Source: Datura wrightii
Lineage: Eukaryota; Streptophyta; Magnoliopsida; Solanales; Solanaceae
Length of the DNA stretch: 64,000 nucleotides
Direction: 5' to 3'
NCBI GenBank assembly: GCA_035772735.1
Contig: JASDFA010000020.1
Coordinates: forward strand, 110,701,501 to 110,765,500
The translations under genes and the position numbers were made by a program. Below are positions 11,070-22,127 of this stretch, one piece after another. The notes under the pieces are model-generated. The model saw nothing but the letters and a program-made list of their open reading frames with translations, was not told where the DNA came from and searched no databases. The number at the start of each line of letters is the position of its first letter. Position 1 is the stretch's first letter.

Positions 11070-12546
11070 ATGTTCACCTCCAGACTAAATTGCAAAGGGA
11101 AAGCCCCAATGACCAACTTTGTCATATAGGACGTACCTTTTGATGAAGCCCAGCGTATTGCACAACTCTGCTTTGGATTGGCTAGAATGGGAGATTATTA
11201 TGTTTCCATCAAGGAGAAGAGGTCTATCTATGCAGAAACACAATTTGAAGTGGAATCCTTCAAAGATGACTTCCCCGATATTTACTACCAGATCGGCATT
11301 TGGGATTGGGGTCCATTTACAATACCAGTAGGCCCCTACTTGCCTGAGTTGGTGTGCGAGTTCTATGCATCCTATAGGGAGAAACAAAGAATCTTGAAGA
11401 GAAAGGGCTGAGTAGACACAATGACATGCCTGTCATCTGTGTAGGTGCGGAATGCCAAGAAGTAAACATCACCCCAGAATCGATAAATTCCATCTATTGG
11501 GCTGAACCAATCCAACCATGTTCAGCATTCAGGAGGAAGGTGGAAGATAAAGAAAATAAGTTTCATTAGGTAGCTGGATAATTTCAAGAGATAAACCACG
11601 GTGGGCCATTTCAAAGGGAATGATTCACTGCTATGATCTAAATTTTGAAGCTCGCATGTGACTGGATTTGGTATGTGATCGTATTATCCCTTCAAAGAAT
11701 ACAATGTAGGTCCCCATTGAATTTGCAATTCTTGTCTATTGCATCATGGATTAGAGACACATCAATGTTGGAGAACTCATTGTGGAGCACTTCAAAAGGA
11801 AGGCCAAGCAGCAGGCGACGTCATAGCCGTATCCTAGCCTTATGAGTATGCTATGCATACGTGCCTCATGCCCCCTCTTTTTGCCACTAGATAAAGCTGT
11901 AAGGGTTGAGGGAGTGATTACTTTAGACACTAAAACTGATAAGGACACTTCAGCTTCAAAGTGTCTAGAAGAAATGGGGGACATAATTAACCTGACACGT
12001 TCTTTGTTCTCTACCACAACCACAGGGTCTTCCCAAGCAGCCGCAGTCACTATCTCTCCGCCAACTGACCTGCTAAAGGTAGCACAAATGGACCAAGCTC
12101 ATGAGAGCCAGATCATAATTTTGTCCAGAGAAATACCTTCCGATATAGCAAACCATTAAGAAAGCCATGCAACCTTCAAGAGCAAAGTTGTGAGGCCTTT
12201 GTGCTAAAGTTGAGGTCTTAGAAAATGAAGTGATCACATTGAGGCATGAGCTAGAAAGTTACACGGATCCTCAACCCTCAAGAAATATCGACCTCCATGA
12301 ACCCACAGTTGTGCCTACCCAATCTGAGCGGCCCAAAATCCCGCCAGATGATTGGTGGGTGGGGTTTTACAGTTCGTCGAAAATTGTCTCCTATGAAGAG
12401 ATATATCATAGACGACAACCACCCCGTCGGATGCTCACTGTGAGAGAAGTAGATCCATCATGGAAACAAGGTGGGGTGGATACCACTTCATATCATGATC
12501 TTAGAATCATGTTAGATAAATGGGTGGTCCTCGAACCAGGGAAAGC
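11070..12546 (+). pseudogene. Accessory gene of AT1, 'putative plant transposon protein' type, decayed
   Basis: A gene outside gag-pol, downstream of AT1 integrase and in the same direction. A plausible ATG is at 11070 (MFTSRLNCKGKAPM). The first conserved part reads LPELVCEFYASYREKQ (about 11340-11391). Other frames give INVGELIVEHFKRKAKQQA, PLDKAVRVEGVITLDTKTD, AQMDQAHESQIIILSR, PPDDWWVGFYSS and TTSYHDLR...WVVLEPG. I recall this layout from plant proteins annotated only as 'putative plant transposon protein' (PF20167-like); I could not run a search. The biochemical role is unknown. It has many stops (about 11130, 11409, 12157) and is cut at its 3' end by the LC LTR. A second copy lies at 35817-36577 and 49493-49957. 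Confidence 0.65.
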
Positions 12547-13216
12547 TGTCACGCCCCAAAAATGGGGGAGAGCGTGACTGTCTCCCGATACCTGACTAAC
12601 CAAAAAGTTAGCTATATGACATTTGTAACTGTAACACTTAGGCCATCCAGGACACCTTTCACAATCAACTGGAGTACAATTTGGACCCATAATGTCTCAA
12701 CAACCACAAATAAATAGCAAAAAAGTTGATAAGACCATGACTATGCTAAACCAAGCAACAAAAAGCTGACAAGGCCACAAACTAAATAATACTATCCATA
12801 TTAAATCCACAAAACCTATAATGAGTAAACTGACCTGATGGTCGGAACATGGCTCTGACCTATCCGTAATTATAACTCAAAACTCAAGCTGAAATAACTA
12901 AGCCCTAGCTCCAGGAAGAAAGGAGCATACCAACACATCCGCTGATCTCACGAACTGCTACTGCAACTAGAAATCCCGGGCTCTTCCTGAACCTGCGGCA
13001 TGAATGCAGGTCCCCAGGCAAAGGAAAGTCAGTACGAATGAAATGTACTGGTATGTAAGACTGAAAACTGTAAATAAGGAATAGTAACAACCTGGAATCC
13101 TAGAAATTGAAACCTGACAATAACTCAATACTAAAGTGCAAATGCAACCAAGTAGTGTACAAGCAAAGTTACAACAGTATTGCTAGCGGCCAACTGACCA
13201 TAAAATTCATGTAAAA

Positions 13217-13406
13217 ATGCCTCTAGCCGATGTACCACACCGAGGTAAAATAAAAATATCTCCAGCTGGTATTCCACACCAATGTAAAATAAAAATATCT
13301 GTAGTCGGTGTATCATACCTGGGTAAAATAAAAATATCTCTAGCCGGTGTACCATTTCGGGATAAGATATAAATATCTCTAGCTGGTGTACCATACCGGG
13401 GTAAAA
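13217..13406. repeat. 40-bp tandem array in LC 3' LTR, about 5 copies
   Basis: Each unit reads roughly ctctagccggtgtacca, then taccggggtaaaa, then taaaaatat. Units differ by several substitutions. The array continues past the SL insertion at 21702 (ttaaaataaaaatacctc), which shows that SL landed inside it. The other LTR has the same array at 27228-27427. Confidence 0.85.
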
Positions 13407-14664
13407 TGTTATACCTTGGAAGTCCAAATTTTAGACCCGGGAGTTGAAATAGAGAAAAACTTAAAACTGGCATAAGGACATAGAAGGGGTTGTGAGGTGA
13501 CCCGTGAGAGCAGCCCACAAGTCGTGGTCAGGCCCCACGACTCATTAAGTCAGTCGTGGGAAGTGATGATTGAGAATGAAGAGGAAGAAGGCAGTGTATG
13601 TAATGAGTGGTGAACATGACTCGTGGTCACCAGTAATGAGTTGTGAAGTCACCCTAAATGATCCCAGGTGACTTGATAAGCAGTGTACTTGATGGATCAT
13701 GCCACGAGTCGTGGCTAGAGCAAACGAGTCGTCATGTCCCTCGTGGGGACTGACTGGTAGTTATTTTTTGCAAATTTAGTAAGGGTTTTTCCATAATTCC
13801 TAAGATCCTAAGGCCTAAACTACGTCGTTTTGAGTTATGAATGATGACTTTTAAGAGGGTTAAGTTCATTTTAGGCTATTTTCATCCATGCATGCAAGAG
13901 TGTTAGTCTAGAGAGGGGATCAAGGCAAATCCTTCATGGTCCTTTTCAATTTCTTCTTGGGAATTCAAGGAAGTGTAAGAATCAACTATAATCAGGTATG
14001 TAAGGTTATGAATAAGTGATTTCATTCACACCCATGCCTATCTCTCCTAATTCATGAAGTTCATTTAAAAATCTTACGGGGTTTCATTTTAAATCATGTG
14101 GAATCCTATTGATCTATCCATGGGTTATTACTTCTCAGGTTTTACACCATATTTTATGAATTATGATAAGATTTTACAACTAATTTGATTACAAATTTAT
14201 TGATTTAAATTTCTATTAAATTATATCCAATCATACATGTTCTATGACAAATTGAGTTATGATTTTACCTTGATTTTGATGATTCTTCAATCCATCATGA
14301 TTTATGACCTATGAGATGGAATTATTCAAATGCCCATTATGAATTTATATTTAAAAAGAATATATATGATTTAAAAGTATGCATGAACCTCTTAATTCAC
14401 TAATTATGTTTTGGCCGACTCACGGGCCTTACTCTCATGGCTAGTTCACGTATTTACAAGCATGCTTATGTTATCATGATTTAGCTAGCCCATGAATCTC
14501 ATGTATATTATACTATAACCACTATATATGTTTTGGGAGTAGTATTTAACACCGAGAGGTTCGGAGCCCAGGTTTTTCCCTAATCTCAGAACCACGTGCC
14601 ACTGTAGGACATGATGGGACCTCCCTTGAGATTGTCCCCTTTGCCCAAATTGGCCTTTCATATG

Positions 14665-17148
14665 TGTCACGCCCTGAGTTTACACCCTGTATGGAACACG
14701 GTACTTGGAATCACAAGTGACCCCAAATGAACCCCTTGTCCATCATATACTGGCATTCTGAGTAACATAAAAATACATACAATGGAAGTTTAAAGAAAAA
14801 ATATAAATACTTGAAAGAAGTAAAGTTGGTTCATAATATTTGAAAATATTAAAAACCAAGCTACAAGTCTAATAAACCAATCTGAGTCTGAAAAACAACT
14901 CTGCGTCTACAAGCCACTTTGACTGATGAGCTTCTGGGACAAGCCCCCAGCTAACTCCAAATATAAATGAAAAAGAAGGAAAATATAATTGAAACAATAA
15001 ATCTCCTTCCTCAAAGAATGAGGACTCACCAACTAGAACAGCTGAAGTCTTTGGTGAGTGATCGGCTAGCGAGGCTGAGAATGAGATCCTGCAGCTGTTT
15101 CATAAAATGATACAGCATAAAAGTATGCATTAGTACTTTGAATGTACTGAGTAAATAAGAGAAACAAAACCCAATGGAGGAAGTAAAAAGGAAAATGCTA
15201 AACTGAAAAGACATGCAATGACCAGCTAAAACTACTGAACTGAATAACTGAAATACTAAGATGGTCTAAATGATCCTGTCTGATGGTCAAAGCATGTCCT
15301 AAATTTGGAATACTGATATGAACTGAACTGAAACTTGACTGAACTGACTAGTGGGAGAGTCTATAACCGACATATAACCACGTGAGCTCAACGTGGAGTC
15401 CGATGTATACACCCCATCTGTACGACCCAATATACCTTTCCAGGGTACAAAGGCATGAACTGGGTGATCATAAGAGTATGGGCACAATCAATCCAATAAA
15501 TACTGTAACCTACGGTGGCGACATAGTTTTGGGAACCTGGGTGTGCTGGAACCCCGGTCCACTCGGTACTAAGTCCTACTCCCACTGGATAGTCCTAGAT
15601 TGAATACTAAGCTGATAGCTCGAAATTGGGGCCCAAGAATAGTCAGGTATACATATATGAAAGCACCCTGAGAGTCTTATCGGACTAGATTCTGAAACTG
15701 GGTTCTAAGACTGGTCAGAACTGCTTATCTAGAAGCGTCGTAACCATATAAAGAACAACTAAAATCTAAAACTGGGGTCGTAATTCTAGTCAAAGCTTCT
15801 TATCTAAAGTGTCATGACCACCTAGTGGACCAATAAACTAAATTTCTGAATCTAATTCTGATAACTAGGAGGTACAACTGATACCTTGAGAAATTTTGTA
15901 GTCAAACTGATCAACTGATATTTTCTGACTTACACTGAGAATTTTAACATTCTTACTAAAACTGAGCCAACAATAATCAAATTTAGTTTCAATGCTGCTA
16001 ACAACATGGGAGTCCACAACACTGACAAAATAAAGCTAAAATTCGATATTCAAGTACTAATGCCAATTTAAAGATTTTCTAGTTCAAGAAATAGGGCTAA
16101 ATTTCACTTCACAAGATTCAACATCATTTCAGTCACAAATTGGTGAAAAATATCTATAATTAAAATTGTATAATATTTCACAGGATTTAGATGAAGTATG
16201 ACTAGCAATTTCTTAACATTCAGTAATTTCAGGGTTATCACTAATAGAGAGAGATAGGGAGGAATTTGGGGACACAAAGGAAGAACTATTCCCCTGTTGA
16301 ATTCCAACATACCTGATAAAGAAATTTGACAAAATTTCCTTGAGAATCTGAGGAGAAGTAGACAACCCTAGCTCTTGCTTTGAGAGTTCCTGAGAGAATT
16401 TACGATTTATTTTCTAAAGGTCTGAGTGGGGAATGAGGAATGAAACCGTTTAACCTTTATAATAAGTCTCAAAATATGCTTAAAATGACATAGTTTAAAG
16501 TTTAGGAGGGTAGAAAATTATTGAAAGACACTTGAAAACTCGCACTAAAAACTGATTGTCATCCTAACGGGTGACCTAACAGGTCATGGTCAGTGACCAT
16601 GACTCGTGGTCAGACTTGTGAGGTGCACTGCCTGGAACACACTATTGGTCACCACGAGGGAGATAATGAATCGTTATCCTGGGACACTACTCATGGAATC
16701 ACCCTTGAAGTGCACTGCTTAGCAGTCGTCTGGGTCTCGTAATGGGAGACTTAACAATTCGTTACCCGGTGACCACGACTCATGGTCACCACTCGTTAGG
16801 TACAATGCTTCAACTCCAAATAATTTTAATCTAGCTGACCATGACTCCTCCCACAAATCGTGGTGACTGACCACGACTTGTGGGGTCCTTCCTTTAGATA
16901 CATTGACTCCTTCCTTCCATTTCTCAATCACCCCTTCCCACGATTGACCTAACGAGTCATGGAGCCTAGACTTGTGGTCATATCCGTGGGGAGTCAACTT
17001 CCCAAAGCACTTCCCATGACTCATCCAACACCCATTAGTTCTTATAACAACTCGTTAGAGGAGTTGCTGTGAGGCACTTTTGCAGATTTTTCTGCTGAGC
17101 TCATTTCAAATTCCTGGTTTAAATCTTGGAAACTTTTGGGATGTTACA
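14665..17148 (-). repeat. TK2 3' LTR, complete (2.48 kb)
   Basis: Plus-strand ends TGTCACGCCCTGAG and GGGATGTTACA, i.e. TGTAACATCCC...GGGCGTGACA on the sense strand. 16560-17050 is a long island of ACGACTCGTGG/ACGAGTCGTT variants. A minus-strand TATA-like element (TATAAAGG) lies near 16453-16460. The stem-loop TCCTCA-5 nt-TGAGGA is at 15008-15024. No gene; short reading frames in it are shadows. Confidence 0.88.
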
Positions 17149-17165
17149 ATATCTCCGCCTTGGGA
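17149..17165 (-). other. TK2 polypurine tract
   Basis: On the minus strand CCAAGGCGGAGATA lies immediately before the LTR start TGTAACATCCC. This is the expected place and composition for the plus-strand primer. Confidence 0.75.
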
Positions 17166-17323
17166 TCATTCGTCCTCGAAAGAAGACTAAAGCTGCTGAA
17201 AAACTAGGAAAAGAGCTAAGATTCCTAGACTGAGACTATGAGCTGGTTTTTGAAAGAGTAACTGACTCTAAACTGACTTCACCATACTAACAGAGCTAAT
17301 GCACTACAATGCACATAGAAAAA

Positions 17324-17575
17324 CTAGATAAAAATACTGAGTATGGGAATTAATAGAGTACTAGGGAGGAATTTACTACCTGATGATGGAATTGAACTGG
17401 AAGGGAACAAGTGTTGGTATCTAGCCATCATATCTGCTTCGGCTTCCCACGTAGCTCCTTCTATATGTTTATTACTCTGCAAGACCTTGACTAAAGCTAC
17501 CTCCTTATTCCTCAACTTACGAACTTGATGGTCAAGGATCTAGACTGGGACTTCCTCGTATGAGAGCTATCTTTC
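17324..17575 (-). pseudogene. pol: TK2 chromodomain-like C-terminus of integrase
   Basis: Minus-strand frame with SYEEVPV, a stop, ILDHQVRKLRNKEVALVKV, then KHIEGATWEAEADMMARY and HLFPS. This is the chromodomain-type tail that marks plant chromoviruses of the Tekay/Del clade; such tails can direct integration to heterochromatin. It is in a different frame from the integrase core, so one frameshift separates them near 17540. Its presence is the main reason for the lineage call. Confidence 0.85.
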
Positions 17576-18470
17576 ACTCCCACACTTTCCAATGACACAA
17601 TTGTATTTGGATCACCAATGCATTTCTTCAATAGTGACACATGGAATACTGGGTGAACAGACGCCAACTCTGAAGGTAATTCCAGCTCATATGTTACTTT
17701 TCCAATTCGCCTCGGAATTCTGTAGGGTCCCACATATCTCGGGATGAGCTTTCCCTTCCTCCCAAATCTCATCACCCCTTTCATGGGTGAAATTTTCAGG
17801 TAAACCAAGTCATCCATAGCAAACTCCAATTGTCTTCTCCTCACATCAGCATAAGATCTCTGATGACTCTGTGCTATTTTCAATCTTTCTCTGATGAGTT
17901 GTACCTTATACATAGCTTCATGAATCGAGTCTAGCCCGATTATAGCAGCTTCACCAACCTCAAACCACCCAATACAAGACCTGCACTTCCTACCATAAAA
18001 TGCCTCAAACGGGGCTATCTGGATACTAGAGTGATAACTATTGTTGTACGCAAACTCGATAAGAGGCAAGTGGTCATCCCAACTACCTTTGAAATCAATC
18101 ACACATAATGTCAACATATCTTCTAGGGTATGAATAGTCCGCTCAGCTTGCCCATCCATCTGCGGGTGAAAAGCTGTGCTGAGCTTGACCTTTGTACCAA
18201 GTCCCTTCTGAAAAGACTTCCAAAAATGTGAGGTGAACTGGGTACCTTTGTCTGAGATGATGGATATGGAACCCTATGAAGCCTGACCAACTCCTGGATA
18301 TAAAGTCTAGCATAGTACTCAGTTGAATCTATGGTTTTAACTGGGAGGAAATGTGTCGAGTTTGTCATTCGGTCTACTACTACCCAGATGGAATCATGTT
18401 GCCGATGAGCTTGAGGTAGACCTGAAATAAAGTCCATATTTACTTCTTTCCAGTTCCACGTGGGTATGCT
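17512..18470 (-). pseudogene. pol: TK2 integrase core and C-terminal domain
   Basis: The minus-strand frame 18437-18123 gives MDFISGLPQAHRQHDSIWVV with the first catalytic Asp. A frame change near 18260 leads to IISDKGTQFTSHFW (second Asp) and FHPQMDGQAERTIHTLEDML (catalytic Glu, around 18160-18110). The frame 18159-17512 then runs WDDHLPLIEFAYNNSYHSS, APFEAFYGRKCRS, DDLVYLKISPMKGVMRFG, KLIPRYVGPYRI, YELELPSELASVHPVFHVS. This is the best-preserved coding block in the window, about 215 codons open. It still has upstream stops and frameshifts and no intact N-terminal zinc domain. Confidence 0.93.
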
Positions 18471-19074
18471 GATATCCTAGGTCATACCTTCCGATCTTTG
18501 GTGCTCTACATTGACTTGCTGGCAGTTTGGGCCCTTAGCTACGAATTCGGCGATGTATCTCTTCATGTTGTTCCACCAGTAAATATCCTGCAAATCACGG
18601 TATATTTTACTAGCACCGGGGTGGATGGAGTATCTCGAGCCGTGTGCTTCAGCCAATATCTACTGTCTCAGGTCACCTACATTCGGTAGACACAACCTTC
18701 CCTAGTAACGGAGCACACCATCTCCCCCTTTAGAGAAAGCCTCAACCTCTTTCCTGAGAACCACTTTCTTAAGTGTAAGTAAAATGGGATCTTCATCCTG
18801 TTTGGACTTAACTTCAACGACCAAAGAGGAATCTAACCCGCTTTGCATCACCACTCCACCCTCAGCTGAGTCAACCAACTGCACCCTAGCCGAGCTAGTC
18901 TGTGAATATCCTTCGCCAATTCCTTTTAGCCTTCCTTAACATGAGCAACGCTACCCATACACACTCTTCTTAGGGCATCAACCACCAATTGACTTTTCCT
19001 GGGTGATATAGTACGCAGATGCCATAATCATTTAGGAGCTCTAACCACCTTCTATGATGAAGATTTAGGCCCGT
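18471..19074 (-). pseudogene. pol: TK2 RNase H-integrase linker, heavily decayed
   Basis: Minus-strand fragments in changing frames: HHRRWLELLNDYG, VLYHPGKSQLVVDALRR, GSVAHVKEG, VVEVKSKQDEDPILLTLKK (frame 18884-18702) and RLRLSLKG-type pieces. These match the equivalent TK1 region at 2890-3160. The HHCC zinc module can only be traced as broken pieces. Many stops. Confidence 0.75.
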
Positions 19075-19618
19075 CTAACTAAATACATATTGAAAGCTCT
19101 TATGATCAGTGAAAACATCCACGTGAGCTTCGTACAAATAATGTCTCCATATTTTCAATGCAAACACCACTACCACCAACTCCAAGTCATGAGTTGGATA
19201 ATTCTTCTCATGAACTTTGAGCTGTCTGGAGGCGTAGGCTATCACTTTGCCCCGCTGCATCAGAACACAACCGAGTCTATCTCTAGAAGCATCGCAATAT
19301 ACTACAAACCCATCTAATCCTTCCGATAGGGTCAATACTAGAATGGTGGTGAGTTGAGTTTTTAATTCTTGGAAGCTCTTCTTGCACACATCTGACAATT
19401 GAAATTTCACCTTCTTCTGAGTTAGTCTAGTCAGAGGAGATGCTATAGAAGAAAAGCCTTCCACAAAGCATCGGTAATAATCGGCCAAACTGAAGAAACT
19501 TTTGATTTCGTTTGGGGAGGTAGGTCTGGGATAGTATTTCATAGCTGCTATCTTTTGAGGATCAACCTGAATACCCTCACCCGAGACCACATGACCCGAG
19601 AAAGTCATGGACTTCAAC
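19075..19618 (-). pseudogene. pol: TK2 RT C-terminal end and RNase H
   Basis: Minus-strand frame beginning at WLKSMTFSGHVVSGEGIQVD, then SFFSLADYYRCFVEGFSSIA, LTRLTQKKVKFQLS, VLTLSEGLDGFVVYCDASRD (active-site Asp kept), GCVLMQRGKVIAYASRQL, EKNYPTHDLELVVVVFALK and HVDVFTDHKSFQYVFS. Block by block it matches TK1 2330-2870. The upstream part of the long frame (above 19618) is LTR sequence read through the deletion junction, not RT. Confidence 0.92.
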
Positions 19619-20894
19619 CATGACACCTCGGGAAATTCTGTAGTCAAACTGATCAGTTGACATTTTCTAACAGACACTAAGAATTTTAACATTCTTACTA
19701 AAACTGAGCCAACTAATCTAATTTAGTTTCAATGCTACTAATAACATAGGAGTCTAAAACACTGATAAAATCAAGCTAAAATTCGATATTCAAGCACTAA
19801 TGCTAATTTTAAGATTTTCTAGTTCAAGGAATAGGGCTAAATTTCACTTCAAAAGATTGAACATCATTTTTGTCACAAATTGGTATAAAATATCTATAAT
19901 TAACATGGTATAATATTTCACATGATTTAGATTAAGTATGACTAGCAATTTCTTAACATTCAGTAATTTCAGGGCTATCACTGATAGAGAGAGATACGGA
20001 GGAATTTGGGGACACAAGGGTAGAACTATTCCCTTGTTAAATGCCCACATACTTGATAAAGAAATCCGACAAAATTTCCTTGAGAATCTGAAGAGAAGTA
20101 GACTACCCTAGCTCTTGCTCTGAGAGTTCCTAAGAGAATTTACGATTTGTTTTTTTGAAGGTCTGAGTGGGGGATGAGGAAAGAAAATGTTTAACCCCTC
20201 TAATAAGTCTGAAAATATGCTTAAAAGACATAGTTTAAAGTTTAGGAGTGTAGGAAATTACTGAAAAATCCTTTAAAGCTCGTGGGGAAAACAGATTGTC
20301 AGTCCTCACGGGTGACCTAATCAGTCGTGGTCAGTGACCATGACTCGTGGTAAGTGACCATGACTCATGGTCACACTCATGAGGTGCACTGCCTGGAACA
20401 CACTGTTTGTCACCACAAGGGACCTAACGACTCGTTACCTTGGGCCACAACTCGTGGCATTACCCGTCAAGTGCACTGCTTAATAGTCGTTTGGGGCTTG
20501 TAACGAGAGACTCAACGATTCGTTACCTGGTGATCACAACTCGTGGTCACCACTCGTCAGGTATAATGCCTCAACTCCAAATAATTTTTATCTATCTGAC
20601 CACAACTCATCCCACGAATCGTGGTGATTGACAACGATTCGTTGGGTCCTTCCGTTAGATACACTAACTCCTTCCTTCCATTTCTTAATCACCCCTTCCC
20701 ACGACTGACCTAACGAGTCGTGGGGCCTGACCACGACTCGTGGTCATATTCTTGGAGAGTCAACTTTCCAAAGCACTTCCCATGACTCATCCAACACTCG
20801 TTAGATGAGTCATTCTGAGGTACTTTTGTAGATTTTTCTGCTAAGCTCATTTCAAATTCCTGGTTTAAATCTTGGGAACTTTTGGGGTGTTAAA
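19619..20894 (-). repeat. TK2 5' LTR, first 1.28 kb only
   Basis: Aligns by eye with 15880-17148 of the 3' LTR over its length, with scattered substitutions. It begins on the minus strand as TTTAACACCCCAAAAG (one base off TGTAACA). It stops at about 19619, where RT sequence begins. 20280-20810 is the densest island of CACGACTCGTGG-like words in the window. Non-coding. Confidence 0.88.
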
Positions 20895-21701
20895 ATGTAT
20901 GATATCACGCCCTTCATGGTTCTACCCTTGGCAAGGTACGAACACCCTCTCGACTAGAGGTATACAGGTCGGGCTCCATGTGTGCTCATATGGGGTATGT
21001 CAGTTATAAGAATTTCCCATTGTTCCACATGTTTTATACATTATTATGTTCATGTTATTTTGGCTCAAGTATTGATTTATAAAGTTTATCTTATGGCTAT
21101 GGTAATGAATGGATTATGAATGATTTGAAAACCTTGAGCCTTATGTTATCTTGTGATATTTACGTTATGAGCATGTTGTCCCACTGTTATGATCTCTTAT
21201 CAGCTTTTGTATATTATTTTAAATTTCTATTTTTACTTACCTTGCAAACAAGGTACATTCCACATACTGACCGCATACTCTATGCTGTATTATTTCATGA
21301 CACAGACTCCGATCTTCAGACCCAGCACTGTCAGTAGTTCATCTCGGAGTTTAGCATTCAGCTTTAGTGTGAGTCCTCATTCTCTGAGGACTAGTTGATA
21401 TCAGTTGTCTTTGCATGTTCAGTTTTCTAGACTTGTCAGGTTAGTTGGGGGTGTTGTCCCATCAACCCATAGGATATGTTAGAAGCTTTCAGACTATGTT
21501 TAGTATTTAGCTGTTATGCATGTAGTATGTTCCGCTTACCATGTTATGTTATGTTAGGTTTATGCTTCCGCTATGTCATTATGTTACGTATTCTATTTAT
21601 TGACAGTGAGTTAGATGTATGTTCATGCCTTGGGTCGACTTGGAGTCTCTCAGGGCTCCTTATCTTGTGTTACAATTTGTGTCCATGTTCGGGGTGTGAC
21701 T
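20895..21701 (+). repeat. Right-hand part of solo LTR SL
   Basis: Continues SL after the TK2 insertion. It aligns with TK1 3850-4662, including GTGAGTCCTCATTC (stem-loop), 'gttagttgggg...tccca' and GGGTCGACTTGGAGTCTCTC. It ends just before the TAAAA duplication. No gene seen. Confidence 0.85.
21373..21391 (+). other. Stem-loop in SL, about 310 bp before the LTR end
   Basis: GTCCTCA-TTCTC-TGAGGAC, a perfect 7-bp stem with a 5-nt loop. Same place as in TK1, TK2 and TK4. Confidence 0.6.
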
Positions 21702-22070
21702 TAAAATAAAAATACCTCAATGATAATCATGAATGGAATTGATAGAGCTTATACTGAGTCAATCTAACACATATAGCATTGAAATGAGAAATGCTAAATC
21801 CATGGCCGTAATAGGTCTCTTTCATAATATATAATGCAAGTGAGCATATATACCATGCAAAATTAGCAAATATGCACATATATCACGTAAAGCTATCAAA
21901 TTATATACAAACATGTCGACTCAGTGACTCGACGGACCTTTTGGAGGTTTAGACGATGTAAAAACTTTAGTAGGCTTACAAGAAATGTCCTACAAATAAT
22001 CTTACCAATTTAACGTATTGCTCGATTAGAAGCACATAGATTCTCATCTGGAACCGTTTAACATCTGGAA

Positions 22071-22075
<5 letters not shown>

Positions 22076-22121
<46 letters not shown>
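22076..22121. repeat. (TA)n microsatellite in LC 3' LTR
   Basis: About 23 AT/TA dinucleotides followed by 'tgtatatgtata'. The equivalent place in the other LC LTR (27788-27860) is a composite CA/TA/CA run, so the two LTRs have diverged at this spot. Confidence 0.97.

Positions 22122-22127
<6 letters not shown>

Larger units (their letters stand above)
14665..20894 (-). mobile_element. TK2: Tekay/Del-like element with large 5' deletion, nested in SL
   Basis: Minus-strand order: 5' LTR fragment (20894-19619), RT end and RNase H (19618-19075), integrase (about 18470-17512), chromodomain-like tail (17560-17324), polypurine tract, complete 3' LTR (17148-14665). The 5' LTR joins RT directly at about 19619, so the rest of that LTR, the PBS, gag, protease and most of RT are gone. 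Possible 5-bp target duplication ATATG (14660-14664) / GTATG (20897-20901) is imperfect and uncertain. Confidence 0.9.
13407..21701 (+). mobile_element. SL: solo LTR of TK type with TAAAA target-site duplication, carrying TK2
   Basis: Plus-oriented LTR starting TGTTATACC and ending GGGGTGTGACT. TAAAA lies directly before (13402-13406) and directly after (21702-21706). The flanks together restore the LC 40-bp repeat. No internal domain of its own is present, so this is a solo LTR, about 2.06 kb once TK2 is removed. It aligns with the TK1 LTR. 13500-13760 is a dense island of ACGACTCGTGG-like words. A stem-loop is at 21373-21391. Confidence 0.88.

Noticed and set aside
13407..17148. Large inverted repeat (SL plus TK2 LTR) acting as a hairpin gene
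   Set aside because: The opposite orientation results from random nesting of two subfamilies; similarity is limited to ends and short modules.
20280..20810. Word island as a GANTC methylation or restriction-modification signal
   Set aside because: The GA-N-TC core coincides with a bacterial methylase site, but this is plant DNA and nothing supports such a role.
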